In this document: positions 10,567 through 21,140 of the stretch, piece by piece
How positions within the stretch are numbered: the stretch's first letter is position 1
Layout: the number at the start of each line of letters is the position of its first letter
Origin: Locusta migratoria
Lineage: Eukaryota; Arthropoda; Insecta; Orthoptera; Acrididae
Assembly (NCBI GenBank): GCA_026315105.1
Contig: CM048755.1
Coordinates: forward strand, 756,729,301-756,793,300
DNA: 64,000 bases
Direction of reading: 5' to 3'
Notes under the pieces: model-generated
What the model was told of the DNA's origin: nothing
Database searches by the model: none
The model's input: the letters and a program-made list of their open reading frames with translations, nothing else
Position numbers and translations under genes: made by a program

Positions 10567-11722
10567 ACAGCCCCCGCTACCCGTGTAGCCGCTTCCTGCG
10601 TGTAGTGGACTCCTGACCTATTCAGCGGAACCCGGAAACCCACCACCCGATGGCGCAAGTCAAGGAATCTGCAGCCTACAAGGTCGCAGAACCGTCTGAG
10701 CCTCTGATTCAGACCCTCCAATCGGCTCTGCACCAGAGGTCCACAGTCGGTCCTGTCAACTATGCTGCAGATGGTGAGGCCGGCCGCGGTGGCCGAGGTG
10801 ACTGAGGCGCTCCAGTCACGGTCAGCACGGCCACTACGGTCGGGGGTTCGAATCCCCCCTCGGGCATGGATATTTGTGCCGTCCTAGTTTGTAAGTAGTT
10901 CATAAGTAGTTTGTAAGTTTAGGGACTGATGACCCCGTAGTTAAGTCCCATAAGCTTAACAAACATTTGAACATTTGAACATTTGCAGATGGTGAGCTCT
11001 GCTTTCATCTTGCAAGCAAGACTGGCAGTCTTTACCACTTCAGTTAGCCGCTCGAAACCTGAGAGGATCTCTTTAGATCCGAAACGACACACATCATTGG
11101 TACCGACGTGAGCCACCACCTGCAGTTGGCTGCACCCCGTACCCTTCATGGCATCCGGGAGGAGCCGTTCCACATCTGGAATGACTCCACCCGGTATGCA
11201 CACGGAGTGCACGTTGGCCTTCTTCCCCTCCTTGGCAGCCATCTCTCTAAGGGGCTCCATCACCCGCCTAACGTTGGAGCTCCTAACTACAAGTAAACCC
11301 ACCCTCTGTGAAAGCCCGGATCTTGCAGGCTGGTTGGTGACAGGGTGAGAGACACCATCCGACTCAGGAACATCGTCCTGAGCAGACAGCGCCTCAAACC
11401 TGTTCGCAAGACGAACCGGGGAGGCCTCACGATCGGTCCCCCGGAATGTCTTGCGCCTCCTGCCACGCACTGGAGCAACCTCCCACGCAACCACAGGTGG
11501 GATGTCTGCCTCACTGCTAGCAGTTTCAGGGCATGTCGCTGCCGCAGGCCGATCGGTGGAGACGACGGGAGTCGGTTCGGTCCCCACCGCCGACCAACAA
11601 CAACGACGCCCATCGATCGCAGCTTCCAACTGTGCAACCGAGGTTAACACAGCTTGAAGCTGGGAGCGAAGTGTCACCAGCTCAGACTGCATCCGCACAC
11701 AGCAGTCACAGTCCCTATTCAT
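10536..11722 (-). pseudogene. CR1 ORF1 with SGNH/GDSL esterase-like domain, split by a SINE
   Basis: The N-terminus has a Cys pair and a short coiled-coil-like stretch (MQSELVTLRSQLQAVLTSVA). A proline-rich linker follows, and then an SGNH-hydrolase pattern: VGLLVVRSSNVRRV (block I, where GDS has become RSS), VAHVGTNDV (block III, GxND) and, past the SINE, RSGVHYT (block V, the His). A nested SINE at 10779-10983 separates the last block, which resumes as SRLEGLNQRLRRF. An esterase ORF1 is known in CR1 elements. The change at the nucleophile motif suggests loss of catalysis. Confidence 0.8.
10779..10983 (+). repeat. SINE nested in CR1 ORF1
   Basis: Full-length copy: GGTGGCCGAGGTGACTGAGG A-box region, GGTTCGAATCC B box, GGGACTGATGACCCCG core and a repeated GAACATTTGAACATTTG tail. 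TGCAGATGGTGAG flanks it at 10766-10778 and 10984-10996, a perfect 13-bp target duplication. It is younger than the CR1 it interrupts. Confidence 0.95.
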
Positions 11723-11753
11723 GATTACAGTTCCAACAAAAACAAAAACTACA

Positions 11754-12072
11754 GTCGCGATGCGTTCAAAGGAAAACTACACTGTGTTAAAACGCGGATG
11801 TGAATCTAATACGCACGATAGCTCAGTATAAATTTACAAATTCAGACGAGGAAGTGGAGACGAAAATCAGAATACTATATGTCGCTTCTAATCAGAAAAT
11901 AAAGACAGACGACTGTCGCGACGCGGTTCACACGGCGGAATAATACACTAACCAATATTTAACGCGAATATGAATCAAATAAAAACGCGAGCACACAATA
12001 AATTTAACTAACTGAAGGGAAAAACGCACTGAAAAGTAAAAATATGTTGCTTCTAGAGAGAAGCCGGTTACA
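11754..12072 (-). repeat. Two diverged tandem units upstream of CR1 ORF1
   Basis: The units begin GTCGCGATGCG (11754) and GTCGCGACGCG (11915), giving a period of 161 bp. Within each, matching stretches recur in order (ACACT, then AACGCG with ATGTGAATC or ATATGAATC, then ATAAATTTA, then GCTTCTA). Their place just upstream of ORF1 suggests 5' UTR promoter monomers of the LINE; this is inference. Confidence 0.6.
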
Positions 12073-12232
12073 CTTACAACTGATAAGTTACTGCTAAAGC
12101 ACTGGAGACGTGTGCTCTGGACGACGTCCGCTGGGCGACTGGTTAAATGGTTCACGTAAGACTACATTTAATGCTCCCATGTTTTGAACAGAACCATTTA
12201 TGTCCTTTAAAAATACCGTAGTTGGAATTCCT

Positions 12233-12676
12233 TAGAAAGGAAGGAAGGAAGCTTAGGTTTTAACGTCCCGTCGACAGCTTGGTCATTAGAGAGGAGCCGA
12301 CCGCAAGTGGCCGAGCGGTCTGCGGCACGCCAGTCACAGTCTCCACGGCCGCTACGATCGGGGGCTTCGAATCCCCCCTCGGGCATGGATGTTTGTGTCG
12401 TCTTTAGTATAAGGTAGTTCATAAGTAGTTTGTAACGTTAGGGACTGATGACCCCGCAGTTAAGTCCCTTAAGCTTAAACATTTGAACATTAGAGACGGA
12501 GCTAACGCTCAGAGTTTTGGGTAAGGAAATAAGCCGTGCCCTTTGAAACGAACCATCCCTGCATTTTGGTGGAGTTATTTAGGTAAATCACGGAAAACCA
12601 AATCTGGGTGTATTTGGATCACCGCCCTCCCGATTACGAGTCCAGTGCGTTACCACTGCGCCACCTCGCTCGCTGA
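12233..12676 (+). repeat. tRNA-containing interspersed repeat, interrupted by a SINE
   Basis: It shows AACGTCCCGTCGAC near 12263, GGTCATTAGAGA, CCGTGCCCTTTGAAAC near 12533, AAATCACGGAAAACC near 12585, and an antisense tRNA-like end (GAGTCCAGTGCGTTACCACT, then GCGCCACCTCGC) near 12638. A second fragment of the same family lies at 63845-63885. I recall this as a widespread arthropod SINE-like repeat, but cannot confirm the name. Confidence 0.7.
12298..12488 (+). repeat. SINE nested in the repeat at 12233-12676
   Basis: Leu-like head GTGGCCGAGCGGTCTGCGGC, B box, core GGGACTGATGACCCCG. Flanks are ATTAGAGAGGAGC (12285-12297) and ATTAGAGACGGAGC (12489-12502), a 13-14 bp duplication differing by one inserted base. 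Confidence 0.92.
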
Positions 12677-12679
12677 AAT

Positions 12680-14686
12680 CCCTAGAAAACAAACTTATGA
12701 AATTACTTATTTCACAGCTCAAAATAACATACGTTTGTCGTAGCTGGCCATCTGGTGAATATAAAGATTCCCCTGTCTGCAAACTCCACAGCAAGGATTC
12801 GCCTGCCACATAACGGTGAAGTTCTCAGGAACGGACAGCTTACGCATTTCGTTGAGAACTGCCTGTTTGGAGCACGTATTAACTTTGAGTACAAGTAAAC
12901 AATAACATAATTCGGCTGACTGTGTTTGTTAATACGACTGAGTATCTTTGTGTCCCAATGTTATATTTGGGACAATGAAGAGTCTAGTTTAGTGACACAA
13001 TGAAAAATTGTTTTAATTTCTTCCAAACAATAACTCGCAGAGACAAATATGAACAGAGATCGTGATTCATTCAGGAGCCACTGACTCTTTACCACACGAT
13101 TAACTGGCTTCATTGAGTCTAAAATTACATTTTTATTTATTTTTTATTTTTGTGTGTTTATAGAACGTTAAAAAACCGTGAAAAAATTTTACACCCTTGG
13201 TAAGCGAAACAAATTAATGCATTACATAGTGTCGGGCAATGACCGAAATTGGCTAGAATTAATGTTGTAATTCTTTCAGTCCTCCGTTAGCGTATAATAC
13301 ATAATAAACCATGCGTTAGGGCTAACGGTCGTCTTTGTACGCATTTTTTGTTGAACTATAGTATGAGTCGTATCATCACGTTTATTCATGAGCTTTGGCG
13401 TTCGTCTTCAGAATTTCAATTCATGAACATCTGAAATTAAAACTTGAGGATGTAAAAAGCGATATCTCAGAAGATAGAGGGAAAGAAAAATTGCTTTCTG
13501 GATGTTTGACAGACTAAGCTCAAATACACGCCATGCTCTCCTGTCAGATAACTCAGATAGCAACCCTATTAAAACTTTTTATTTGCAGCTCTGTTTCCTG
13601 GACGGAGAAGGGGTAGTGGTTCTAAGAGTCCTTTAAATACTTCATAAATGAACAAAGATAACTTTTAGGAAGTAGAGCATAAAAAACAATGAGTTCCAAA
13701 TAAGATAAGACATTTACCACCACATTTGATCAAACAAGGGGAGATGGGAGAACCGCTTTTCAGATACTTCTCTCTGCATCAACATACACCGCTGAAGTTG
13801 TTTGCTAGCGGACTTGTTACGTACACAGTAAGAGGCACGGCAACAGCGAGACATGCGAAGAGGTTGGGTCGGGGAGCAAGCACATGTCTCTGCTTAAACA
13901 AACTCTGCAGCGGGGTCAAAGATCTGGACATGTCTCCACTGAATGTAAAAACTATTAACATTTGTGACCATTTGGTCACTGTCAAATATGAGTAACAAGA
14001 AATTGGAAGTGAAATGTAATGTGATGAATCTGACGCATACGATGATTCATTGACCTCTACCTCGGATTTTGGAGTGGAGGTTTTTCGTAGTGAGGCGATC
14101 AGAAACAAGATCGATGGTATCTCTTTGCGTAACACAAGCCAGAATGATGAACAAATTCAAGGTCAGATAAGAACTAAACTCCTATAATATTAAACGGATG
14201 AACTGACTTCTAATAAACGTAAAGCTAGGTGGTACCTTTCACACGATGCAAGAAAATAACAAAAACAAGACGGAAAAATGAAATATTTTCCCTCAGTCAG
14301 AATATTAATACCTGACTACGAAACGTGAGATACCGACTTTTAACATAAATCACACAAGGAGACCAATGAATCTTACATTGTATATAACATGAATTTGTAC
14401 GCAAGAATAGACACCATGATCCTTTGCAGTTATTGCAATCAACGACGTCAAAAACGTTATAGCCCGGAAATCGAAATCAGTTTATCTACACTTTTTACAA
14501 CTAACCACATTCCCCCTTATTTCTTACAAGGGAAAAGAAATTAAACTACAAAAAATCGCACTGACGTGGTTTACGGCCCACTTTAGATTTGTAGTTTTAT
14601 AAGTTTTTACAAACATTTTGGAGCAAAATAATAATCTAAATAATAAAAAATTAATTAATAAGAGTGTCTTAAACCCTTTTAGGAAA
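12680..14686. other. Long stretch without a recognised feature
   Basis: AT-rich. The longest frames (about 90 to 118 codons near 13726-14135) overlap on opposite strands and show no recognisable motif. A tract with TTTATTTATTTTTTATTTTT lies near 13131. I see no gene. Confidence 0.5.
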
Positions 14687-14768
14687 AAAAAGTTTCGGTA
14701 GTTGCGGGTTCCGAACCACCGACCTTTAGCGGCATAGTCCCACGCCTTGCCCACTACGCTACGGCTAT
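14687..14768 (-). repeat. tRNA-like SINE head of another family
   Basis: Read antisense, GTAGCGTAGTGGGCAAGGCG fits an A box and GGTGGTTCGGAACCC a B box, about 45 bases apart. The outer ends do not pair as an acceptor stem, so it is a SINE head and not a tRNA gene. Confidence 0.6.
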
Positions 14769-14770
14769 CA

Positions 14771-15038
14771 ATAAAAAGATGAGTCCTTTAGTCTCGCACT
14801 ATTGATGGCCTTTGTTAACTGATGCTAATAATGCATTTGTAGACACTGGATTATCATTTATCGTACGAAGAACTATGTGTTTTTGTTAATTCTTCAGTGT
14901 GCCATTGTTTGAAATGACAACATGTAAGTTACAATAAGAAAATCATTAAATACGCAACGCAACATGGCGTATGCCAGAGAGAGTTCTGGGCGAGGAATAT
15001 CACGTGACATCTCCGAACGGCTGGTTTTCGTTAATTCA
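14771..15038. other. No gene seen
   Basis: Short AT-rich spacer before a duplicated segment. Confidence 0.5.
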
Positions 15039-15240
15039 ATGGGCGGTGTCAAATCTCCGTTATTTTTGCAAATATGTCTCAGACGATACGAGATATGAAA
15101 AAAAAACATAAGGGAGCTAAGTTGTAGAGAATTTTCTCCTCTACCAATTAGGTTATTCAATTTTCGTGTCAGATGAACTGTTCGTTTGCAATTATAAGTA
15201 TATTACAGACGGCTGTTTTTGGTATTACTACCGTATTTTA
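15039..15240. repeat. Diverged ~200-bp direct repeat, first copy
   Basis: AACATAAGGGAGCTAAGTTG, then AGAATTTTCTCCTCTAC, then TTCGTGTCAGATGAA match the second copy at 15571-15780 in the same order and spacing. The shared end is TATTACTACCGTA or TGTTACTACCGTA. Confidence 0.75.
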
Positions 15241-15350
15241 TGTCGAAAAATTTTAAAAGGGAGGTTCTGGACTCTGGCGGCCTACAATCATGTCTGTAAA
15301 ATTTGGTGCTGATCGGTTGAACGGTTCGTCTTAAAAACAGGGAACACAGA

Positions 15351-15540
15351 GCAAATGTTCAAATGTTTGTACAGTCTATGGGACTTAACTACGGGGTCAT
15401 CTGTCCCTAAACTTACAAACTACTTATGAACTACTTACGAACTAGGACGGCACAAATATCCATGCCCAAGGGGGGATTCGAACCCCCGACCGTAGTGACC
15501 GTGAGGACCGTGACTGGAGCGTCTTAGTCCCCTCGGCCAC
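15351..15540 (-). repeat. SINE between the two direct repeats
   Basis: Antisense core GGTCATCTGTCCC, B box GGTTCGAATCC (antisense GGATTCGAACCC), head ending TCGGCC. AACACAGA at 15343-15350 and 15541-15548 is an 8-bp target duplication. The 5' end is truncated before GCCGCGG. Confidence 0.85.
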
Positions 15541-15570
15541 AACACAGAAAGACAGACATACATATATCCC

Positions 15571-15780
15571 AAAATAGGCGTTATTTTTTATATATCTTTG
15601 AAACGCTACGAGATAAGAAAAAAACATAAGAGAGCAAAGTTGTAGAGAATTTTCTCCTCTACAAATTCGGTTATTCAATGTTCGTGTCAGATGAATAGTT
15701 AAGCCGTTATTTTCATTTAAATTTCGAGCTGTCAAAAGACGATCGCAAAGGCCCACCTTTAGTGTTACTACCGTAACCTA
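15571..15780. repeat. Diverged ~200-bp direct repeat, second copy
   Basis: Same order of blocks as 15039-15240, about 530 bp downstream. The unit could be a fragment of a longer unclassified repeat. Confidence 0.75.
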
Positions 15781-15790
15781 AATTGGGCGA

Positions 15791-16131
15791 ATAAAATACT
15801 AACTGCCACCGCCACTTAAACCCGAAAAACAATAAATAAGTAAAAAGAGAGAGATCCTGAACCTCTTCAGACATTGGCACCTAATTACACAGGACAAGAC
15901 AATTAGGAGATCAGTTTATATACCTCGGTTCTGAATTATTATCATCCGCAGAATAAAATAAATTGTTCTAGTGTTGTGTCTGTTCTACGGAGTGGAGACA
16001 AACAACATAACGGCAACAGAGATAGAGGTAATAACAAAGAGTTGCTGCAGAGGGGGTTGGTGTTGACTTCTGTTTACCAAACGAATTACACAAGCTGTTC
16101 GGTTCGGATAGTGTAGTGAGCAGCTAGTGCA
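15791..16131. other. No gene seen; lead-in to Tc1 element
   Basis: Probably includes the left flank or terminal region of the Tc1 element that follows. No terminal inverted repeat could be identified. Confidence 0.4.
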
Positions 16132-18190
16132 ATGCAACAACAACGTGACTTAACCGAAGCTAAGGCAAAGGGAACGATAGCCAGGTTGGAAGCGGGACAG
16201 AGACGGAGGGAGGTGGCTGCGAGTTTGTGACACTTGCGGGGAAAGGAAATGTGTAGACACTGCACGCTGGACGCTGCAGGTAGTGAACAGGGTGTTCCAG
16301 AAGTAGGGATACACCACCCCTACTCCACGTCCTCCAGCTGCTACCTGTGCCGTATTCAGGAAAAGGCCCACCGAGCGAGGTGGAGTAGTCCCGGACCGGC
16401 CGCGCAATTTGTGATACAAATTACATGTTTGATAATATTAATGCATAGAAGTATGAAATCACTTCAAAACTACTTCCTGCAAAAATTTCGACAAAAAAAA
16501 CTTGGCACTGAGTTTAGAAAAACAAATTCTGGTATATTGGATTTTAACATTTTATGAAAAAATGAATGTTACTACAAGAGATACAGCCATTCAAATTTAC
16601 GGGCACCATAACGTTTTCCCTTGCTGAGTAAATGAGCTGCTTCTTGTAGTTTCAACACCACAGTAGCCTTTTTCTTGAATGTTTTGAATATAAATCTTCA
16701 CACAGACTTCTTGAGGAGGAGAGTGATACGGATATCTGATTGTAAACCACTGCCTATTTATTACCTTAGACCTTTTTGACTGTACTGAACAGGAGTTCCG
16801 CGTATTCCGTAATATTTGTACAGTTAACAGGCAATGTAATTTATAACCAACTATTGGCTACCAATTTCGCTTCATTTTTCCTGGAAGTCTTGCAACTTGT
16901 TTCTCCCTGTTGGTTTATGCCAAGTTCGGAGTAAAAAATGGTTCTATATGACGATGATAGAATATAGAATTTATCTTTAGCATTTTTCGTTGTGTGACAT
17001 TTCCTTACACATTCCGTATTTCATACATTTTTTAGATGTATTTGTAATTCGAATACAGCCAAATCGTTTTGGGGTCTACGAATAAACGCTTCAAGTATGT
17101 AAAACACTCATTGACTTATTATTAACCTTTTTTCATTGAAGGTTTAGGGTGCGTCTCCTATTAAAAAGCATAGTAGCTATTTTTAAAGAGATGGAAGTTA
17201 AATGGTAGTGGGGTTAACTACATAGCGGTCAATTACATCAACGTATCTGTGCAGGAGGCCTAATATATTTATTGCTTGCGGAGGTGTCTTGATATGCTTA
17301 GCGCTCTGAATAATATACTTTTAGGAGGTATGACTGTGGAAATTCATTGTCTTGTAGTAGCAGAGAATGTCTTAATAACTCTCCAAACATTATCACTATT
17401 AAAATACGTTTTTGTTTTCAGGAGGAACACTCAACGAATTAATATGTAGTTAGAACAAGTTAATATATTGCTCTTCAGCTTGCAAAGGGTTGTGCAATTT
17501 CACTGAGTTTCGTGTTATGTTGACAATGTGGAAACTTGACAACAGCAGTGCTATACTTCTTGGTGTTCCTGTACGTAGGAAAAGCCATTAGCCGCCCCAA
17601 GGGCCCCCGGTTCCCCGCAAGTGTCACTCTCCGCAAGTGTTCCAACCCCGGTGGCTGCAGCTACCGGAGTTACACAAAGTGTAATTTTCACGACCTGGCC
17701 GCTGTTTCAGACAACAGGAACCGTTAAAGGAAGGCAAGGCCAATATTGTCCAAGAGATGACCGTTACCTCCGTCGAGGCAGGAGGCTGAATGCAAGTCAG
17801 CTGCAACGTACCCTCCAGAAGGCGCAATATCGATACAAACTGTGCGGGATTGCGGCCTCTGCGTAAAACCACGACACCGTTTAGCCCGCGGAAACTGGCC
17901 GGAGGATCATCAGGGTTCGAGTCGTAACAAATGGCTCCGGGTTCTGTTCACAGGTGAGTTAAGATTTTATGTTCAGGGGAGCAATCGTCGTTCCCTCATC
18001 TGGAGAGAACGTGGAACTCTGAACAATCCTGCTTATGTGCACGAAACATCACCATATCGTAGTGGTGGACGAATGATGTTGGCATGAGTCAGTATTGACG
18101 GACGTACTGACCTCTCGTTCAGAATGGTGCTGTGACTACTCAGAGGTGTGCACTATGCTGGTGCCATGGGAGGCAGGTTCCTTCTGGTGG
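16132..18190 (+). pseudogene. Tc1-like transposase, split by an insertion
   Basis: ATG 16132 starts an N-terminal helix-turn-helix piece, EAKAKGTIARLEAGQRRREV. After the 1.4-kb insertion it resumes with TGVTQSVI, FQTTGTVKGRQGQ and PRDDRYLRR (the paired-like DNA-binding region) and then RVLFTGELRFY, where LFTDESRF is expected. The first catalytic Asp is therefore Gly. IWRERGTLNNPAYVHE and DGRTDLSF follow. The rest of the catalytic domain is missing, and a SINE adjoins at 18197. This is a dead DDE transposase of the Tc1 group. Confidence 0.85.
16221..17649. mobile_element. 1.43-kb insertion with 9-bp target duplication
   Basis: GGTGGCTGC stands at 16212-16220 and again at 17650-17658, interrupting the Tc1 reading frame at the REVAA codons. 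Near the ends TGACACTTGCGGGGAA (16228-16243) and its exact reverse complement (17611-17626) form a 16-bp inverted repeat. A second CCGCAAGTGT follows at 17631. A 9-bp duplication with inverted ends suggests a Mutator-like element, but no transposase is seen, so it would be non-autonomous. Most of the interior is AT-rich and unrecognised. Confidence 0.65.
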
Positions 18191-18196
18191 ACAATA

Positions 18197-18398
18197 GCCG
18201 GCCGCGGTGGCCGAGGGGACTGAGGCGCTTCAGTCACGGTCTGCACGGCCACTACGGACGGGGGTTCGAATCCCCCCCTCGGGCATGGATATTTGTGCCG
18301 TCCTTAGTGTTAGCTAGTTCATAAGTAGTTTGTAAGTTTAGGGACTGATGACCCCATAGTTTAGTCCCATAAGCTATACAAACATTTGAACACTTTTG
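18197..18398 (+). repeat. Full-length SINE
   Basis: CGGCCGCGGTGGCCGAGGGG head, GGTTCGAATCC B box, GGGACTGATGACCCC core, AACATTTGAACAC tail. It marks the right limit of the Tc1 remnant. Target duplication not clear. Confidence 0.9.
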
Positions 18399-18529
18399 AA
18401 TAGAAATAATAACCTAAAAAAAGAAAATAAATTACAGTGACTAACATACAATATCAATAAGCATTGTCCTGTACTTTATCAGATTTCTGTCGTGGTTGTA
18501 CTTATAAAACCACGCAGTGCTCACTTTGA

Positions 18530-20215
18530 TCTCTAGTGAAAATTAAGCACACAGCGTGCTTTCTGTGATGCAAAGGAATCGACGATTTCTCTTATATCAA
18601 TGGATCTAGCCCTTTCACTTTCGAGACTGAGAAGACTGAGTTTATTAAGTCTGTCTTGTGTCATAGAATTCCGAAGATAGTTCTTAATTAGCTTGAACTA
18701 CGGAAATGATCGTTCAGCCGAATAAACAGTCACATCAATATTTAAAAACAGGTAAAATGCTGTGCACAAATCTGGAACGCTTGCAAATATGATTGGAGTG
18801 TCTGTTATTAATACTTTTGTTAAGTCAGCTATTTCTTTTTTCAAAGCATTTTTGAAACCTATTACCTGATCTGGGAATTCGATAACTCCCTGTCATATTC
18901 ATTTTGAAGAACTACTGCTGCATTGTAAATCTCTTCATCGGAAGCAGTATTTAGAAATTTTGAAAAAATCGCTTCGAAGAAATGCTTGACGTTATGCATA
19001 CTTTCAAATCTGTTTTTTTAACTGGGGTACAATAATGTCAAAAAATGTTCAAATGTTTGTAAATCTATCGGACCAAACTGCGTGGTCATCAGTCCGTAGC
19101 TTACAAACTACTTAAACCTAGGTAAACTAACCTACGGACAACACACACAACCATGCCCCAGGGAGGACTCGGACCTCCACGGCGAGCAACCGCGCGCTCC
19201 GCAGCAAGACGCTTTAGACCGCTCGGCTACTCCACCGCGGCACACAATAATGTCCAAGCAGCGATTAAAACAGTGGTTCTAAAATACATACTATGATCAA
19301 CTAGCCGCTCGTCTTGACACAATTCATCAAAATGTTTTTTTCACTTTTAGAATTCTTTTATTTTTAAATTTTGTGATATCCCCATTTATTTGGTAATGGT
19401 GTAGTATATGACATTGATTCTTCAAAATTGTTTCGATAACAAGATAAACTATCAGCTGCATTGCAAACAAGAGAACACTCTCTATCAAGCTCTATATTTT
19501 CCGACTGCATTATTTTAGATGCTAAATTAGTACATTATAGAATCTTTGACCGCAGCACGATCTGATAAACGAATTCAATTTTTTCTAATTGGTTTTTCAA
19601 AACAGCAGCTTGTTCTCTTTCCTCCCTTTTCTTAGATATCAAAATTATTTTTGACACAGGCTTAAGAATATCGACATAAGGATAACGAAGGACTTTGACA
19701 GACTGGTATCTCTAAGACCAACCAAGCTTTTAAAGGTACGAGAAGATACCAAAATATCCTATCTTTTAACACCATTTCTGAAGAAAACGTGCGAAGTTTC
19801 TACTGTGTCATAAAAGGAACTGACTTCTTGAATTCCACATGCAACATCATTTAGAGCGAGACTTAAATTATGCGCTCCACAGTGCACATATTTCGCAGTT
19901 TTTTGTGTTTGTGGAATCCTGGTTATAACACCTCTCTTGCACAATCTTCATATCCCTGTCCACGGCATTTACTCAACAAGAGTCCCTTTTCGTCTACTCC
20001 ACTTAGTATTTCGTTTTCTATTCCTAATGCACTTGGATCTTTCATTTCACGAAAACCCAAAAAGCTTTAATTTATCTTGACTTCGCAAGGTTTTCCATCG
20101 TCATCATGGGATACTGTAATATATCTATATACTGTATTTGAGTTAGTTGATCACTGTTCGTAATATCTGGTGTTGTATCTGTTATAATGGAAGAAATGGA
20201 GCGGATTTAATGACA
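18530..20215 (-). pseudogene. hAT transposase remnant (ZMYM1-like type)
   Basis: From the 5' end on the minus strand: SIITDTTPDITNSDQLTQ near 20170 (first catalytic Asp block), SKCRGQGYEDCA near 19960, AKYVHCGAHNLSLALND near 19860 (CxxH block), VETSHVFFRNGVKR near 19760, and near 18660 FKLIKNYLRNSMTQDRL followed by LSLLSLE, the hAT C-terminal dimerisation signature. Frames shift often, and a SINE at 19040 splits the C-terminal half. The order of blocks is right for a hAT transposase; family assignment rests on remembered motifs. Confidence 0.8.
19040..19243 (-). repeat. SINE, type with GTAGCCGAGCGGTCTAAAGC head
   Basis: Flanked by ACAATAATGTC at 19029-19039 and 19244-19254, an 11-bp duplication. 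Antisense head ends CGGCTACTCCACCGCGG. The core reads GGACTGATGACCACGCAG and the tail CATTTGAACATTTTTT. Confidence 0.93.
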
Positions 20216-20245
20216 TTAATAATTTATTTCTCAACTTCACTAGGC

Positions 20246-20362
20246 CGCTCGCGTCGGAGGTTGTCCTTGGTATCCGTTAGTTTAAGTAGTTTCTAATTCC
20301 AGGACCGATGATCAGCGCAGTTTCGTCCCTTAGGATTACAATCATTTGAACATTTTGAAAGA
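20246..20362 (+). repeat. Partial, diverged SINE
   Basis: Keeps TCGGAGGTTGTCC, GGACCGATGATCAGCGCAG and a CATTTGAACATTTTG tail, but most of the tRNA head is missing. Confidence 0.6.
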
Positions 20363-20379
20363 GGTAATAAAATTAAAAC

Positions 20380-20770
20380 TCATTCATAAAGCGGCAGTTT
20401 TGACGTATCTCAGTGTTCATGCGTCTCGTGAACTTTGTGTCGTTCAGTGATATACTTAAACCTATAACCTTCGCGAAAGTGCACGCAATATGGTGACAAT
20501 GTTCGAAAAAATTTTCAAATGTTTGTAAATCTATCGGACCAAACTGTGTAATCATCAGTCCGAAGCTTACAAACTACTTAAACCTAGGTAAACTAACCTA
20601 AGGACAAACACACACACCCATGCTCCAGGGAGGACTCGAACCTCCACGGCGAGCAACCGCGCGCTCCGCAGCGAGACGCTTTAGACCGCTCGGCTACTCC
20701 ACCGCGGCCATGGTAACAATGTTTCATCGCAATCGGATGAACGGTACGGAAGCGCATAAAATACTAACAA
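20380..20770 (-). repeat. Copy of the ATTGCTTGCAC repeat family, split by a SINE
   Basis: On the minus strand it reads ACCGTTCATCCGATTGCGAT, then TGCGTGCACTTTCGCGAAGG, then ATCACTGAACGACAC. These match blocks at 58175-58400 and 29015-29230 in the same order. Confidence 0.7.
20504..20709 (-). repeat. SINE with 14-bp target duplication
   Basis: ATGGTGACAATGTT (20490-20503) and ATGGTAACAATGTT (20710-20723) flank it with one mismatch. Same head type as the copy at 19040. Confidence 0.93.
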
Positions 20771-20790
20771 ACATACATTCATTTTTATAA

Positions 20791-21057
20791 TGCCGCGAGT
20801 CTTGAGCACGCTTGGTGGAGTGGTTAGCATCGCAGATCGCTGTGCTTCCGTTTCCCAGTTCAAATCCAGCCACGGACAGAAAAAAAAAATTGTTAGTATT
20901 TACTGATTCTACAATGTTCTACATGTTTCTTACGTTTGATGTACTTGTAAATTCCAGAAAATTCTATCTATGTGTAAATAGTGGAGCATTCCAAGCAGGA
21001 GTCAGTCAGTACCGAGTGTACGCTTGTGTTAGCAATAAACGTGTTCTAAGTATAAAG
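20791..21057 (+). repeat. 5' terminal repeat with tRNA-like promoter
   Basis: Starts TGCCGCGAGTCTT. Bases 20807-20880 look like a tRNA: A box TGGTGGAGTGGTTAGC, B box CAGTTCAAATCC, then a run of A. An AATAAA stands at 21034-21039. The right boundary is an estimate from where similarity to the 3' copy ends. Confidence 0.65.
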
Positions 21058-21140
21058 TGGCTCCGATCATGCAGAGTAAGAGCCGTCGCCTACACGGACA
21101 TGAACCGGAATACAAAGGGTATACAGATTACCTGAGGAAG

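Larger units (their letters stand above)
8018..12140 (-). mobile_element. Near-full-length CR1-type LINE
   Basis: Three coding blocks on the minus strand follow the CR1 plan: ORF1 with an SGNH esterase domain (11722-10536), and ORF2 with endonuclease (10566-9386) and RT (9385-8097). The 3' end shows the terminal microsatellite (antisense ACATCTACATCTACAT at about 8018-8032), typical of CR1 3' tails. Upstream of ORF1 lie two 161-bp tandem units that may be the 5' UTR. ORF1 and ORF2 overlap by 31 bp. The copy is dead: ORF1 is split by a SINE and ORF2 has a deletion plus frameshift near 9385. Confidence 0.85.

Noticed and set aside
10779..10860. Sequence resembling a Leu-type tRNA with A and B boxes
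   Set aside because: It is the head of a SINE: the acceptor stem does not pair and a SINE core and tail follow. The same holds for the other copies.
11345..11657. Plus-strand frames of about 70-100 codons
   Set aside because: Antisense to CR1 ORF1, whose minus-strand frame has domain logic; no motifs in the plus frames.
13726..14135. Opposed frames of 89 and 118 codons as a possible host exon
   Set aside because: They overlap on opposite strands, have no motif, and lack clear splice-site or homology support.
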